This document shows, piece after piece, positions 34,104-45,599 of a stretch of 64,000 nt of DNA. Source of the stretch: Entoloma clypeatum (Eukaryota; Basidiomycota; Agaricomycetes; Agaricales; Entolomataceae); assembly GCA_963565915.1 (NCBI GenBank), contig OY751495.1:1860001-1924000 (forward strand). The letters run 5' to 3'. The notes beneath the pieces are model-generated. The model saw nothing but the letters and a program-made list of their open reading frames with translations. It searched no databases and was not told where the DNA came from. Position 1 is the first letter of the stretch, and each line of letters begins with the position of its first letter. A program made the position numbers and the translations under genes.

Positions 34104-37100
34104 TCACTTAGAATCCCGGGTAGGTTTCGTAAGTGGAGTATAAGGCTCTTTAAACTCCATTCGGAGTAGAGCACGGAATTTTTCAAATTCCTGGCGACCA
34201 AGTGGCTTGGTAAACATATCAGCCGGATTCTCTGTTCCCGGAACAAACCATGGTTCGATCAATCCATCTTTAACTCTATCGCGTATAGCAAAGTGATGGA
34301 TTGCTATATGTTTGGTTCTGCCTTCAGTGACTGGGTTTTGCGCATTGAAAATCGTGTCTTGGTTATCTACATGGAACGGCATTTTGGTAATGTCCTGTAG
34401 TCCAAGCTCTTTGAAGAGATGAGTAACCCATTCGCACTCCCGCGAACATTCACTGGCAGCAACCATTTCCGCCTCAGTGGACGAATGTGCCACTGTCTTT
34501 TGCTTGTGACTTTTCCAAAGAACAAGTCCTCCTGCAAGTTTAAGGAAATATCCCGATTGGGACTTTCTATCAGATGGGTCTGATGCCCAGTCTGAATCTG
34601 TCCATGCTTCAAAGGAAGCTTTGGATCGACCATCATAGATTATAGAATAGTCTTGAGTACCGACAAGATATCTGATAATCCGTAGAGCGTATTTCTCATG
34701 CTCTTTGGAAGGGTTTGCAGACATTTGTGACATTTTTGCAACTGCAAAAGCAATGTCCGGTCTCGTTCCAATGGACAAGTACAACAACGATCCAATGATC
34801 ATTTGGTACCTTGTTTTGAGTGTGGGATCCACCTCCCCCTCATTTGGTGCAGGGTAATAACCCTTTGGGAGTGGAGTGTCAGTAGCCTTTGCATTTTCTA
34901 AGCCAAAGCGCTTAATGATCTTCTTTAGGTATTCTGACTGATCGATTGTTACAATCTGCTTTTCTGAATTTTGTCGTATTCTCATACGCAAGAATTCTTT
35001 AGCAATACCAAGATCACGACTTTCCCATTTATTTTTAAAGTCAGATTTTATCTTGCGAACAAGATCTGGGTTTGATCCCATGAACAGGCCGTCATCAACA
35101 TAGATCAAAGCGATTATCAAATCACCTGATTGTTTGTTGTGGTAAACAAAGACGCCTGAGTCAGTTCTACATTGAGTAAAACCTAGCTTCTCCATTGATG
35201 CATTGAGCGCGATCCACCACGCTCTCGCAGCCTGTTTTAGGCCATAGAGTGCTTTTAATAAACGGATGACCTTCCGTTCTTGGCCTTTGACAACAAAGCC
35301 TTCGGGTTGATTCATATAGATTTCCTCATCGAGTTCTCCATAGAGAAAAGCTGACTTGACATCTACTCCTTCAATCACCCATCCTTCAAGCGCAGCTACG
35401 GCGAAGAGGATTCGGATAGTCTCGAAACGTATCACAAGTGAGAAGATCTCATCAAAATCGATACCCTCGATCTGTGAGAAACCCTTGGCAACGAGTCGTG
35501 CCTTCTTTCGTCCGTCAATTTTGACGTCGAATACCCATCAATTTCTGATGGTTTTACGACCTTTAGGCAGGTCAACCAACTTAAAGACATTGCGCTTTCG
35601 GAGGGCTTCTAGTTCCTCACGACATGCTGCTTTCCATTCAAGCTTTTCCTTTTCAGGTAGCTTATTTATGTCCTTCATTTGCCAAGACTTTGGGTCTTGT
35701 GGAATTTCGTCATATGCAGGGATTGCTTTAGATAGCAAGTGCGCAAGCATTTGTGACTGTCCTCCCCCTTCCCTAATATAGAGTGATTCCTCCATATCTA
35801 TATCCGAATTCGGATTGGAATTGTTCTGATACATCTGAGGATCAGCGGAGCTAGTTGATGGATCAGCGCCAGATTGCTGGGGTCTGGTCTCCGATCGGGG
35901 ATTATAGGTGTATCGCCGTGAATCCTCCTGAACGGTTCTGCTCCAATCACGCTGATTTTGACGCAAGGCCTCAGCCGGGTTATTCCCATAAACATTTCCA
36001 GGACGCTGGGGTATAACCCGAGTACGACGAGGACGATCAGTCTGTGGGCGATAATCTCCTGGTAAGGTATGATCATCGTTTGGTGCATCTGTGCGCACAC
36101 GTTTCCCTGGATTGCGAGTCCGGGGAACCCACTGCTGATTCTCAGCGGTGTCCTGTCTGTTTGTTCCATCAGAAGTCTGACTGGAACCTTCGGGAAGCTG
36201 ACCAGTTTGGTCACTATTTGTATCAGGGAGGTTATGATTGTCATCATTGGTTCCTGGATTAGACGGGTAATGTGAACCGCCAGGACCATGTGCATCATTG
36301 TTTTCCGAATGGAAATTGTCGGTTGGTAAATCAGACGGGCCATCATGTCCATTTACATCATCGTTTCCCATATCGTCTGATGTTGGATCATGGTATTGTG
36401 TTATCGAAGGTATTTTGTTCAATGTAGAACATTTTGGGAACAGCTGTTCATCAAACATTGCTGTGACACCTATGAAGACCACGTTGTTTGGCATCCGCAT
36501 AAACCGGTAACCTTTAGTTCCAGTTTTAAATCCAATGAAAATCATCAGCTCGGATTTAGCGGTGGTAGTACGAATTTCTTTTGGAAGAAAGACATAAGCA
36601 CCACATCCAAAAACGTGTAGGTTCGACACATCAGGCTTTTCCTTTTTAAGGGACTCATACGGAGTAAGCCATCCATGTCTTTTCAATGGAGTTCGGTTAT
36701 ACAAGTGAAGTGCATGTTCTACCGCAAATTGAATCCATATTTTGGGTAGGCAAGCATCATGCAACATAGCAAGTGCTTTATCCATTAAAGTTCTGTTAAA
36801 ACGTTCCGCTCGACCGTTTTGTTGTGGCTGGTGCGGCACAGTAACTTCACCCTGGATTCCCATCTCACACATATCTGCTTGGAAAGGGACAAACTCACCG
36901 CTGCCATCAAAACGCCAAGTTTTAATTGTCGTATTGAACTGGTTTTTAACCATGGCATTAAAATCACGAAGTGCAGAGTGTGCATCGGATTTTAGTCTCA
37001 ATAAAGAGATCCAGGCATGTGATGTGTAGTCATCAACAAAGCTGATATAATAATTATATTTGCTATAAGTCGCCTTCTTGAACTGCTTTAAATCCGAATG

Positions 37101-39287
37101 GATTAGCTCAAGAGGTGCTTTAGCGCGTGTCTGAGATGGTGGGAAAGATTTTGAAGGCATCTTTCCAAGAGCGCATCCTTTGCAGGGTCGCTCAGTGGAC
37201 GGTTTGTCCACTCCATTGAAACCTTTGACATGTTTAGAAGCATGTCGTAGTACTTCATGTGAAGGGTGTCCGAATCGCTTGTGCCAGGTGTCATAATCAA
37301 CAGATTGTGAGACACTAAGACTAACCAAGTGTATTCGTTCCTCTTTAATGATCGTGGCATTCAGCCAATAAATCGATTCATTTGCCTTATGAGGATAACA
37401 CATAAACAAAGGAAGACCTGAATTGGTCTTTAGCGCGATCGAACCAAATCGTCCGCTAATTTCATTTCCTTGTTTAAGGATCTCGCCTACAGATAAAAGA
37501 CGAACGTCTAAATCTGGTATATAATAAACGGGTGATAGACAAGTTATTTTATTTTGTTCTCACCCGTTTTTCTTGATGGTGTGATTAATCAACACCGTTC
37601 CTTGTCCAAGGATCTGAATAGTGTGATCTTTCTGTGCAATTTGCACAGATTGACGATCTTTTAGTGGGGTATACTCAATGAAATCATTGATATCATAAGT
37701 GAAGTGCAATGATGCACCTGAATCAAGAATCCAATTGGATTGATTCTGTTTCTTACATTCAGCACAATTCGCATAATGAGAATTTATTTGCGCTATAAGC
37801 GCGTGTACAGCAGGTGATAAAAATACATTGGACCGCCGTCCATTCACTCGTCTCCAAAGAGGCTTCTGTGAAGTATTTGTTAACTGCATTGTACGTGCTG
37901 TTGAATGTGAAACATACCCCATGTCGTCGTTGTTTCCATTACCACAGGAAACTTCATACTCCATATAGTTATCAATGTATCCTTCATCGTAATAGCCCCT
38001 TATGGTGGGGGCTATGTCTTCTGTTTCCATCTCATCGGCCCAGCTGATTCTACTCGGTGTTTCTTCGAAAACCGGAATGCGGTGATTCCGGGGGTCCAGT
38101 GTCAGAGGCGCTGAGAGCGGCCTTGACGTTGCAGCTTCATTGCGTTGAAGTGCAGGGACCTCGAAAAGGCGAGTTAGATTCTGAGCTGTTGGAGGGACAC
38201 CAATGCTGTTAGCTAGTGTGCGCGCTCCATCCAGGTCCGTGAAAGGGCCTGGGCCAGGAATACTACCGATCGCAAGCGATTGGTTGTTCCTTATCCTCCA
38301 GTCGGTGGATGATGAGGGGTGCGGAGTGAAGATAGACCCATTTCCGTAAATGACCGTGCCGGGCAAGGTCTGGATTGGAAGCTGCCCATCAGGGGCGCTA
38401 TCCATGGCAGAGGAGGCAAAATGCGCCTTCTCTTTTCCTTTCCAGGGTCCTTTGCCCTTGGTCTTCCCGGCGGAAGTTCCATGTCCCTTGCCTTTCCAGG
38501 GCTTGGAGTGCTGATGCGAATGCTGCTGGTTAGCAGCCGGTCCTTCCGAAGATCCCTGAGAGGGTCCAGTGCGAGACTGGTACTTCGGGGGATTGGGACG
38601 AGCGTGTTTTACCGCAGAGATTTTGTTCGCGTGAGCGCCTCCTTGGGACTGTGGAGCGTGCGGGTTTTTACGGAAGTATTCCGAGCGTACTTGCTCGATT
38701 ACTTTCCCGATTTCGAGTACAGTAGCTTGATTGCCGCCAGGCGCTACATAGTGTACCGCATCAAAAAGGATGCTGTGTACTAGACCATCATAGCCTTGAG
38801 GCAGTCCATTCAGGATCATCATGATCCGGACAAACTTGGGGATGTCTATGTGGTTGTGCTCGAGTCATTGAAAAAGGGTCTGCATCTTATCGATGCCAGA
38901 TAAAGGATCAGCAGGAGAAAGAGAGGTGTGGAGGAGTTGCTGAAAATCAGCAAAAACGGTGGACGGGCCGACCGTGGACAGTTTGGTGGCGATCAAGTCC
39001 CACATATCCTTGGAGGTTTTAGCTCCCTTGATGTGATGGACAAGAGAGTCTGAAATGGACATCTGAATTAGGCCTTGGGCCTGATCGTCCTGTTCATGCC
39101 AAGTGTTTAACTTGTCTTGGAAATCTGTCTCTTTAGGGTCAGCCGGGATCTTTTTATCGCCGGTGACGATCCTCCACACTTTAGCTGCCTTCAGGTAGGC
39201 GCTCATTTTCTCCTGATAGATGGAGAAGTTTGTGGTGGTGAGTTTGGGAACGGAGGAAGCGAGGTCGAGTTTCGAGTTTGAAGACAT
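34104..39287 (-). pseudogene. Element D Gag-Pol polyprotein, three in-frame TGA stops
   Basis: One frame covers everything. It starts at the ATG at 39287 (MSSNSKLDLAS), with UBN2-like Copia gag sequence. TGA at 38865 precedes gag C-terminus without a CCHC knuckle. Protease is WILDSGASLHF (about 37735-37703); TGA at 37560. Integrase has a HHCC finger (HKRFGHPSHEVLRH, CKGCALGK) and core (HSDLKQ, DDYTSHAW, GSGEF). A long Asn/Asp-rich linker follows; TGA at 35538 lies just before WVFDVK. RT has ALIYVDDGLFMG; RNase H has AWTDSDWASDPSDRKSQSGY and SSTEAEMVA. At 35538 a CGA ancestral codon is likely. Only stops, no frameshifts, separate it from an intact polyprotein. Confidence 0.88.
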
Positions 39288-39376
39288 GATGATGCTGTGA
39301 AACATAAATAGAGTCAGCATATGTTATATTGAAAAAGCGCATCAGAAAATAAATAGACGAGCTGCCTTGTCGATCA

Positions 39377-40213
39377 TCATTCTTCGTTCTCTGTTTGGTC
39401 TAGTGGTAGCATATGAAATGCCATCACTAATTCTACCCAATCGTCATGTGCGCCCTGAGTGCTGTGTTGCCCACAGGTGCAAGATCCTCCCTGAATAGGG
39501 AGCATGACTTCATTCGCTCTGTTCGCCGCCTCAATTAAGGGGTCATTATCCGGCAACCGAACTTGTCGGGTCGGAGGCGAAAGAGGAGGTGCTCCGTGTG
39601 CTTCAGGGATGGTCCCATCATCAACATACACGGGCGGAGGATCCGTGGGATCTCCATCTTGGGTAGGTACCGCAACAGGTACCTCAGCACGGCGATTACG
39701 CCGTCTGTGGTTTAGAACTCGAGCCCTTGCTGGTCCTGCATCACACGTAGTACACGAGTAGTCAAAAGTGGTGTTGTCTATGCAATGCCTTGGGCAATGC
39801 TGACTGTCAACAACAAGTTGTCGACACACCCCGCAACGTGCAACGATGCGTCCATTGTCATCAAGACCTGAAGGGACTGAGCCCTGTGCCGTTGGCACCA
39901 TATGGACTTGCTCTCGTGATACAATCATTGTAACAGGGATTCTCTCAAGTAATCAATCAAGAATGACCCACTGAAAGGTACATTCAATACCTCGAATGCT
40001 GCGAGGTTCACCGTTAAGGGAACCATTGAGCTCGATGTATTCAATACTGAGGAAACCAGTCTCCAGGCTAGCATACAAAGCGGATGCTGCCAATAATAGC
40101 GCAAAAGCTAAGATACTCAGAGCATGCGGCGCTAGGGCCGGGGCCCATAACCTAATGAAGTAACCGACATAGGCAGCCCAAAGGGCGCTCAAGATGTAAC
40201 GGTACGAAGGCAT
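39377..40213 (-). pseudogene. Element D leader ORF: hydrophobic segments plus Cys-rich region, one TGA
   Basis: The frame begins with an ATG at 40213 inside the 5' LTR, passes through the primer site and stays open for 86 codons to TGA 39953-39955, then continues in the same frame to 39377 (in all about 278 codons). Two hydrophobic segments lie near the start (ILSALWAAYVGYFI and ALSILAFALLLAASALYASL). After the TGA come paired cysteines (RCGVCRQL, HCPRHC, SCTTCDAG) and a Pro-rich tail with CTCGQH. I recognise no family. It may be an accessory gene of this Copia lineage or a fortuitous frame. Confidence 0.35.
40141..40152 (-). promoter_or_regulatory. Element D primer-binding site, half-tRNA type
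   Basis: On the element strand GGTTATGGGCCC follows the 5' LTR directly. It is complementary to GGGCCCATAACC, the anticodon-arm sequence of eukaryotic initiator tRNA-Met. Drosophila copia is primed by a cleaved 5' half of that tRNA at the same sequence. Confidence 0.65.
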
Positions 40214-40501
40214 GAAGGAAGCTCAACTAACCTGGTTAAGAGTAACTAAAGGAATTCTAGAAGCTGTACTAGCTTGTTAGTTAACTCAAAGAACTGGGGT
40301 GTTCAAGAAGTTAGGATTCACCGTACTAAATACATGGGTATTTATACTAATCCAATATACGCACGGACCATTGTACAAACAATACATAAACAAGTCATGT
40401 GTCCGTGGTTATACCATAAACTCACATATATGGTAATAGTGACTTATAGTCACTTCCTGTGACAAGCACATAGTGCGACATATCTGGCAATATGTTCAAC
40501 A
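40153..40501 (-). repeat. Element D 5' LTR
   Basis: 349 bp, three visible differences from 33748-34096. Contains the same palindrome at about 40433-40449 and the first codons of the leader ORF. Confidence 0.9.
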
Positions 40502-41801
40502 TCCACCAGGTATCTGCGATAAAGTAATCAGCCTCATCAAACAGAAGATCGCGAACGGCGTCTACGAACCTTCCAACAGTTCGTATAGACACTCATGGTT
40601 TTGTGTGGGAAAACCCAACGGTAACATTCGGATAATTCATAACATGGGACTCTTAAACGCTGTGACAATTAGGGACGCAGCGCAACCTCCCCTCGTCGAA
40701 TTATACGCCGCGCAATGTGCTGGACGTGGAATTTATACTGGACTGGACCTTTTTGTTGGCTACGATCACAGAAGTCTCGCCCCAGAATCCCGCGACTACA
40801 CCACATTCGACACGCCGCTCAGGACACATCGGCTTACGGTTCTCCCCATGGGATGGCACGGATCGATGCAGGTTTTCCAAACCGATGTCGCATTCATCTT
40901 ACAGGACGAAACGGACATCGCGCCGAACTTCGTCGATGACGTCAACGTACTAGGGAAAACTACGCGCCACGAGACAGACAACGGGGGATACGAGACGATA
41001 CCAGGACACCCAGGGGTCCGCCGCTTCGTGTGGGAACACCTACTTGACGTAAACCGTGTTTTACACTGTCTCAAGCACACAGGTGCCACGGTTTCCGCCT
41101 TAAAGCTTACTCTCGCGCGTCCAGAAATTGTTGCAGTCGGACAGCTTGTCAGCTATGAGGGGCGGAGGCCAGATGTGAAGAGGGTGGCGAAAGTCAAAAG
41201 CTGGCCAGCATGTAAAACGTTAACCGATGTGAAAGGATTCTTGGGGCTCACAGGAACGATGCGAACATGGATCAAGAACTTCGCGCGCATCGCTTACCCG
41301 TTGAATAAACTCACCAGGAAATCTGTACCTTTCGCCTGGGGTGAAGAACAACAAAGCGTGATGCAGAATCTCAAAGACGCGGTCTTATCATGCCCCGCCA
41401 TCCGCTCGATCGACTACAACACAGAGCGCGAAGTTTACTTGTCAGTCGACTCTTCACGAAACGGATGTGGATATATCCTCGGTCAGTTTGACGACGAAGG
41501 ACGGCAACGCCCTGCACGTTTCGGATCCATCACCTGGCCGGTTCATTTCACGCATTACTCTCAAGCGCAGCTCGAACTACGCGGCGTCATGGAAGCACTC
41601 GTCGACAACAAACTTTACATCGTCGGCGTAACAAAACTACGGTTAGAAGTCGACGTGAAGTATATAAAAGGTATGCTAAACAACCCGGATATCCATCCAA
41701 ACGCAACCGTCAACCGTTGGATCGCGGTAATCCTACTCTTTGATTTCAAACTTGTCCATGTACCAGCAACCGACTTCAAAGGACCGGACGCCCTGTCTTG
41801 A
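40502..41801 (+). pseudogene. Element A reverse transcriptase and RNase H
   Basis: RT begins across the D junction with IPPGICDKVISLIKQKI and shows SWFCVGKPNGNIRIIHN, TGLDLFVGYDHR and the catalytic APNFVDDVNV. The RNase H-like part has VYLSVDSSRNGCGYILG. The frame is open to TGA 41799-41801 (ALS-REKT, CGA likely ancestral). The FxDDV variant and the GGYETIPGHPGVRRFVWEH insert mark a Gypsy lineage different from B and C. Confidence 0.8.
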
Positions 41802-42629
41802 CGTGAGAAAACGATCGATGACGGAGATCCAGCTGAGAATGCTGCCGAGGAATGGATGGAGGACATATTGAGCTGCGGAATTTGGGTGGCGGACACGATC
41901 TTCCGCGATTTCGGCAACAACATCAACAGCGCATTGGTCTTAGCGTCAACACCAGTTCGTGACTTGACAATTCCGTCAACTGACGTTATGCGACGTAGGG
42001 ACAAAGACCTCGAGGACATACAAAGATTCCTGGAAGATGGGACACGACCGCAACACATCACCAATGGCGATATATTACGATTCACAAAGAGGGCAAACCG
42101 ATTTTTCGTACGTGGGAAACGACTTTGGCGACGTGACGCCCAGGGCAAACACCAGCTGTACATACATGAGCACGACCAATACCGATTACTACGCGACGCC
42201 CACGACAAACTTGGACACCGAGGGCTATACGCAACGCGCAAAAACGTCGCAACACGATTCTGGTGGCCTTCTCTCAACGACAACGTTAAATGGTATCTAA
42301 AGACATGTCACCAATGTCAAACGCGCTCCGTGCAACATACCGTGATCCCGCCCACCATTTCTTATCCAGGCGGCCTCTTCAGCAAATTATATGCCGACAC
42401 CATGGTACTTCCCAAATCCGAAAACGGGTTTCGATTTGTCGCGCAAGGTCGCTGTAGCTTGACAGCTTGGCCAGAGTACATCGCGCTGGAAAGGGAGAAC
42501 GGTAAAGCAATTTCTGGGTGGCTAATGGCAGATATCATGTGTCGATGGGGACCAATCGCGGAGATCGTCACCGACAACGGGACACCGTGGATCGCAGCCG
42601 TCGATTGGCTTGCAAAGCGATACAACATA
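41802..42629 (+). pseudogene. Element A integrase, first part
   Basis: After the stop the same frame gives a linker, the HHCC finger (HDKLGHRGLYATRKN, CHQCQTRS) and the core (LYADTMVLP, VTDNGTPWIAAVDWLAKRYN). It is cut by element E at the dinucleotide TA and resumes at 45600. Confidence 0.8.
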
Positions 42630-42653
42630 CAGTCATCAACCACTCAGTGAGAC
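42630..42653. repeat. Element E left terminal inverted repeat
   Basis: 24 bp, exact reverse complement of 45576-45599, starting right after the TA at 42628-42629. Confidence 0.92.
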
Positions 42654-42926
42654 GGTGAAATTTAAAACCATCCTTCAGTAGTCCACGCCGGAAATAAGTA
42701 AAAATTAATGTGACAGAGTCTTTGCAAGATGTTCAATCGACAGTCTGGACATAATAATCAGTAGTCTATACCCACTTTTCCAGCGACGATTGAAGAATCA
42801 GCCCGATTTTGCATTATCAACGCGAAAACCACTCAGTGAGACGACTGATAAGGTGGTCACATCACTGATGTTGACCGTTGGGACCATATGCATAGACTGC
42901 ATTTGGCAAAGATCGGATCTACATAT

Positions 42927-45254
42927 CTAAGCGTTATCATCATCGTCATCATCACCGTCAACTTCCTCGTCCTCGTCCTCGCCATTGGAATCGACGTCCT
43001 CGGTTTGGGCGGGGGTGGGTCTCTTGACCGGTTTTTCTATCCCGGTCAGTGTCGGCTTCTTTGCCGCTTTGGGCCATTGTCGACCCTCTTGTTTGGCCAG
43101 CAGGCGCTTCGCTTCCCAGGCACTGACAGCTGTGTGATGAGCTTCTCTTCGCACCATGTTGCGCTCCTTCCTCGCCTTTTCATTCTTCTTCCATGCAGCC
43201 ACCACCTCTCCATGCTGCTCCCTCTTCACCTTTCTCTCCTGTTTCTCAATTTTCTTCCTCATTGCATCCTCTTCATGCTGTCGAACAATCTCGGTGAAAT
43301 CATTGTCGGTGAGAAGGCGAGGTAATCCATCTGCCAGGATGCGTTTCGATGTCTTTGTTGTCTTCTTCGCCTCATGTTCCTCCAGATGGCCCTTGATTTT
43401 GCTTGTCCACATGCTCTGGAGCACGATATTTGCCTGCATCGTGATCATGTTGTCCTTGCGGCGACGGTCCCGGTTTTCAGACTCAATGAGAGCTGCAATC
43501 AACTGTTGCTCAACCTCCGTTCGTGGTATGCTTTCGACTAAATTGAGATATCGGTTCTTATGGGGTGAAATTGTGTAGGGGTGATAGCGGGGGATGGACA
43601 TATTGGATTTGGGGGTTGAAGGGGTGACGAGGAATGAGCACGACGAGTCTGCAAGCGAGTTAACAGCCCTTCGGACTGGCGTTGGTGGGTGGGTTGGTAT
43701 GTTAGCTTCAGCATTGTCGTTCGCAGGCGCTGCTTCTATGTTGACAACCTGATGAGCAAGAATTCCGTGGATCATATCGGTCATGATCTGTGTTGGCTCT
43801 TCAAGTGGGAGTGGGAGGGGCTCTGTGACTGATGAGCTGAGGCTGGGAGCCATCATCTGTTCAGTGATGACATCGGGATTGAATGGTACCACCCCAGTTT
43901 TTCGGAAAGCTGACTTGATATTCTCTGCCGTTAGCGCTTTTTGGTGAGCCTGAGCATACACTCGAAAAAAATTAGTTTTGTTAACTTTACTCCCTTTTTC
44001 TGCTTCAAAAGTGTCTCGGGCATCGCTCCAGGTGCGCTTCAACACACTAAAAATGACGACGTCTAAGCCTTGGTAGAGATGCGTCGAGTGTGACGGATAG
44101 CAGAGGACTTCAATCCGATGCTCACGCGCATAAGTAAGAAAGGCCAGTGTATAATGGGAGTTGTGGCCATCCACTAATAGCAGTCTTCGCCTTCTGGCAG
44201 CCTTTGCCTTGGTCCTTTTGTCAAAATCTTTAATCCATTCGACGCCAATCTCTCCGCTCGTATACCCTTTTTTTTGGTGACCAAGCCTATTATATCTGTG
44301 TAAGTAGTTCATCATCTATTTTCAAACCACTTACGACATGTTCAAAGGGTTCTCTTGCTTCCAGTTCGTCTGATATCCCTCGCCCTTGAAGATGACAGCA
44401 GGAGGAAGAGATGTTCCATCAGCACAGATAGTAATGATAACTGTGGTATTCTCTCTCCCACCCCCACGTTGCTGAACCTGTATCTTCTTTCCAGGAGCAC
44501 CATATACCCGCTCCCGTGTTCCAATCCCCTCCTGAAAGCCTGACTCATCTGTTCCATAGATGAGCTCGGGTAGAATTTCCTCATCTCCATTGTCTGGATC
44601 CCCCTCAATGGTCTTCTTGAGAAGGTCAAAGAAGGCCTTTTTCGTGTGTGGATTCCCTGCACGAGCTCGTGAATGGTCGAGAGGACGCGACCAGTATGAT
44701 GAAAGTCGTGCCTTGTGTCGCGCGACGAAGCGTTGTGTCCAGTTCGCTCCAAGGTGTGCACAATCTGGGCCGACTCGTGCACTAAGCAGCTCTTTTGCAT
44801 GCTCCCTCATCCGCTTTTGACTCAGTGGCCATCCGCGGTCTGCAAGTTCAGTTGCGTAGTCAATAATGAGTTCCTCTTCAGCCCTGGTCAGCAATCCCTT
44901 TTCGGCATTTGAACTCGCCTGGCTTTTCCTGCCCTTGATCCGTTGGGACAATGTCTGCTTGTCCAGGGATATCCTGACATGGTCCTTTGACCAGCACATC
45001 TCTACCATCTCCTCGCAGATTTTCCGATACCCCTTCCTTCTATTGCCCTCCTCTTGATCATGATATGCTTCCGCAGCCTTTCCCATCCATTTTTCTTGTA
45101 GCATGACATATTCTCTTCGTTTTTCGTTGTTGGATTTTGCTCGTCCAACCATGTTGGGCTGTAGAATGCGAGAGTAGGGGAGAATTGGAATTTCGACGCC
45201 TCCAGAATGGGGGTACCAGTAGCCCCTTTTGGAAGGCGTGATGTGACATCTCAT
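42927..45254 (-). CDS. Element E transposase (HTH/CENP-B-type and DDE domains)
   Basis: Exon 1 (45254-44335) and exon 2 (44295-42927) flank a 40-nt-class GT-AG intron (44296-44334) and give 762 residues; a second ATG at 45152 (MVGRAKSNNEKRREY) gives 728 and may be the true start. A Tc5/CENP-B-type DNA-binding region contains LGANWTQRFVARHKARL. The DDE catalytic core shows IYGTDESGFQEG, then across the intron LLLVDGHNSHYTLAF and LYQGLDVVIFSVLKR. The C-terminus is basic then strongly acidic, ending in an Asp run. No internal stop or frameshift is visible, unlike every other element in the nest. Confidence 0.85.
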
Positions 45255-45575
45255 ATCATTGCCCCCGCCGCACCCTCCTCATTTTGTGTCTTCCTAGTCC
45301 ATTAGCAACTGATCTGCATGTTGAGAGGATATATATAGTCATGCCTCACACCAATATCAAAAATAAATTGCAGTTCCTTCTGACTGTCAAGTGTAAATTG
45401 TTAAATACATGATTCTCTCATCCAGATTTGCTTCCGAAAGAGTACCTACTCCTAATTATCAGCTATGTAGTTCTGGGATCACTTTAGAAAGAATGTTTCT
45501 AAACATTATCAAAAAGTCCGAGGCCAAACGACGGCGCGATGGGCCAAAAATCGAAGCGTCTCACTGAGTGGTGGT

Positions 45576-45599
45576 GTCTCACTGAGTGGTTGATGACTG
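45576..45599. repeat. Element E right terminal inverted repeat
   Basis: 24 bp, exact reverse complement of 42630-42653, followed by the second TA. Confidence 0.92.

Larger units (their letters stand above)
33748..40501 (-). mobile_element. Element D: Copia LTR retrotransposon, nested in A
   Basis: Two 349-bp direct LTRs (33748-34096 and 40153-40501) with three visible differences are flanked by TCCAC (33743-33747 and 40502-40506). Excision restores the RT frame of A. In element orientation (minus strand) the LTR begins TGTTGAACA. A single gag-pol frame runs from 39287 to 34104 in the Copia order protease, integrase, RT, RNase H, broken by three TGA codons. A leader ORF lies between the 5' LTR and gag. 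The primer site resembles that of Drosophila copia. Confidence 0.92.
42630..45599 (-). mobile_element. Element E: pogo-like DNA transposon, apparently intact
   Basis: It is 2970 bp with perfect 24-bp terminal inverted repeats (42630-42653 and 45576-45599, outer bases CAGTCATCAACC) and a TA target duplication (42628-42629, 45600-45601). Each end also has a second copy of CCACTCAGTGAGAC (42829-42842 inverted relative to 45558-45571), likely transposase-binding sites. It encodes one spliced transposase on the minus strand without visible defects. Tc1/mariner-superfamily pogo elements move by cut and paste into TA. Confidence 0.9.

Noticed and set aside
34104..39287. TGA read as an amino acid (recoding) in Copia D
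   Set aside because: Host genes here use TGA as a stop (BUD32), and the positions fit CGA or TGG decay.
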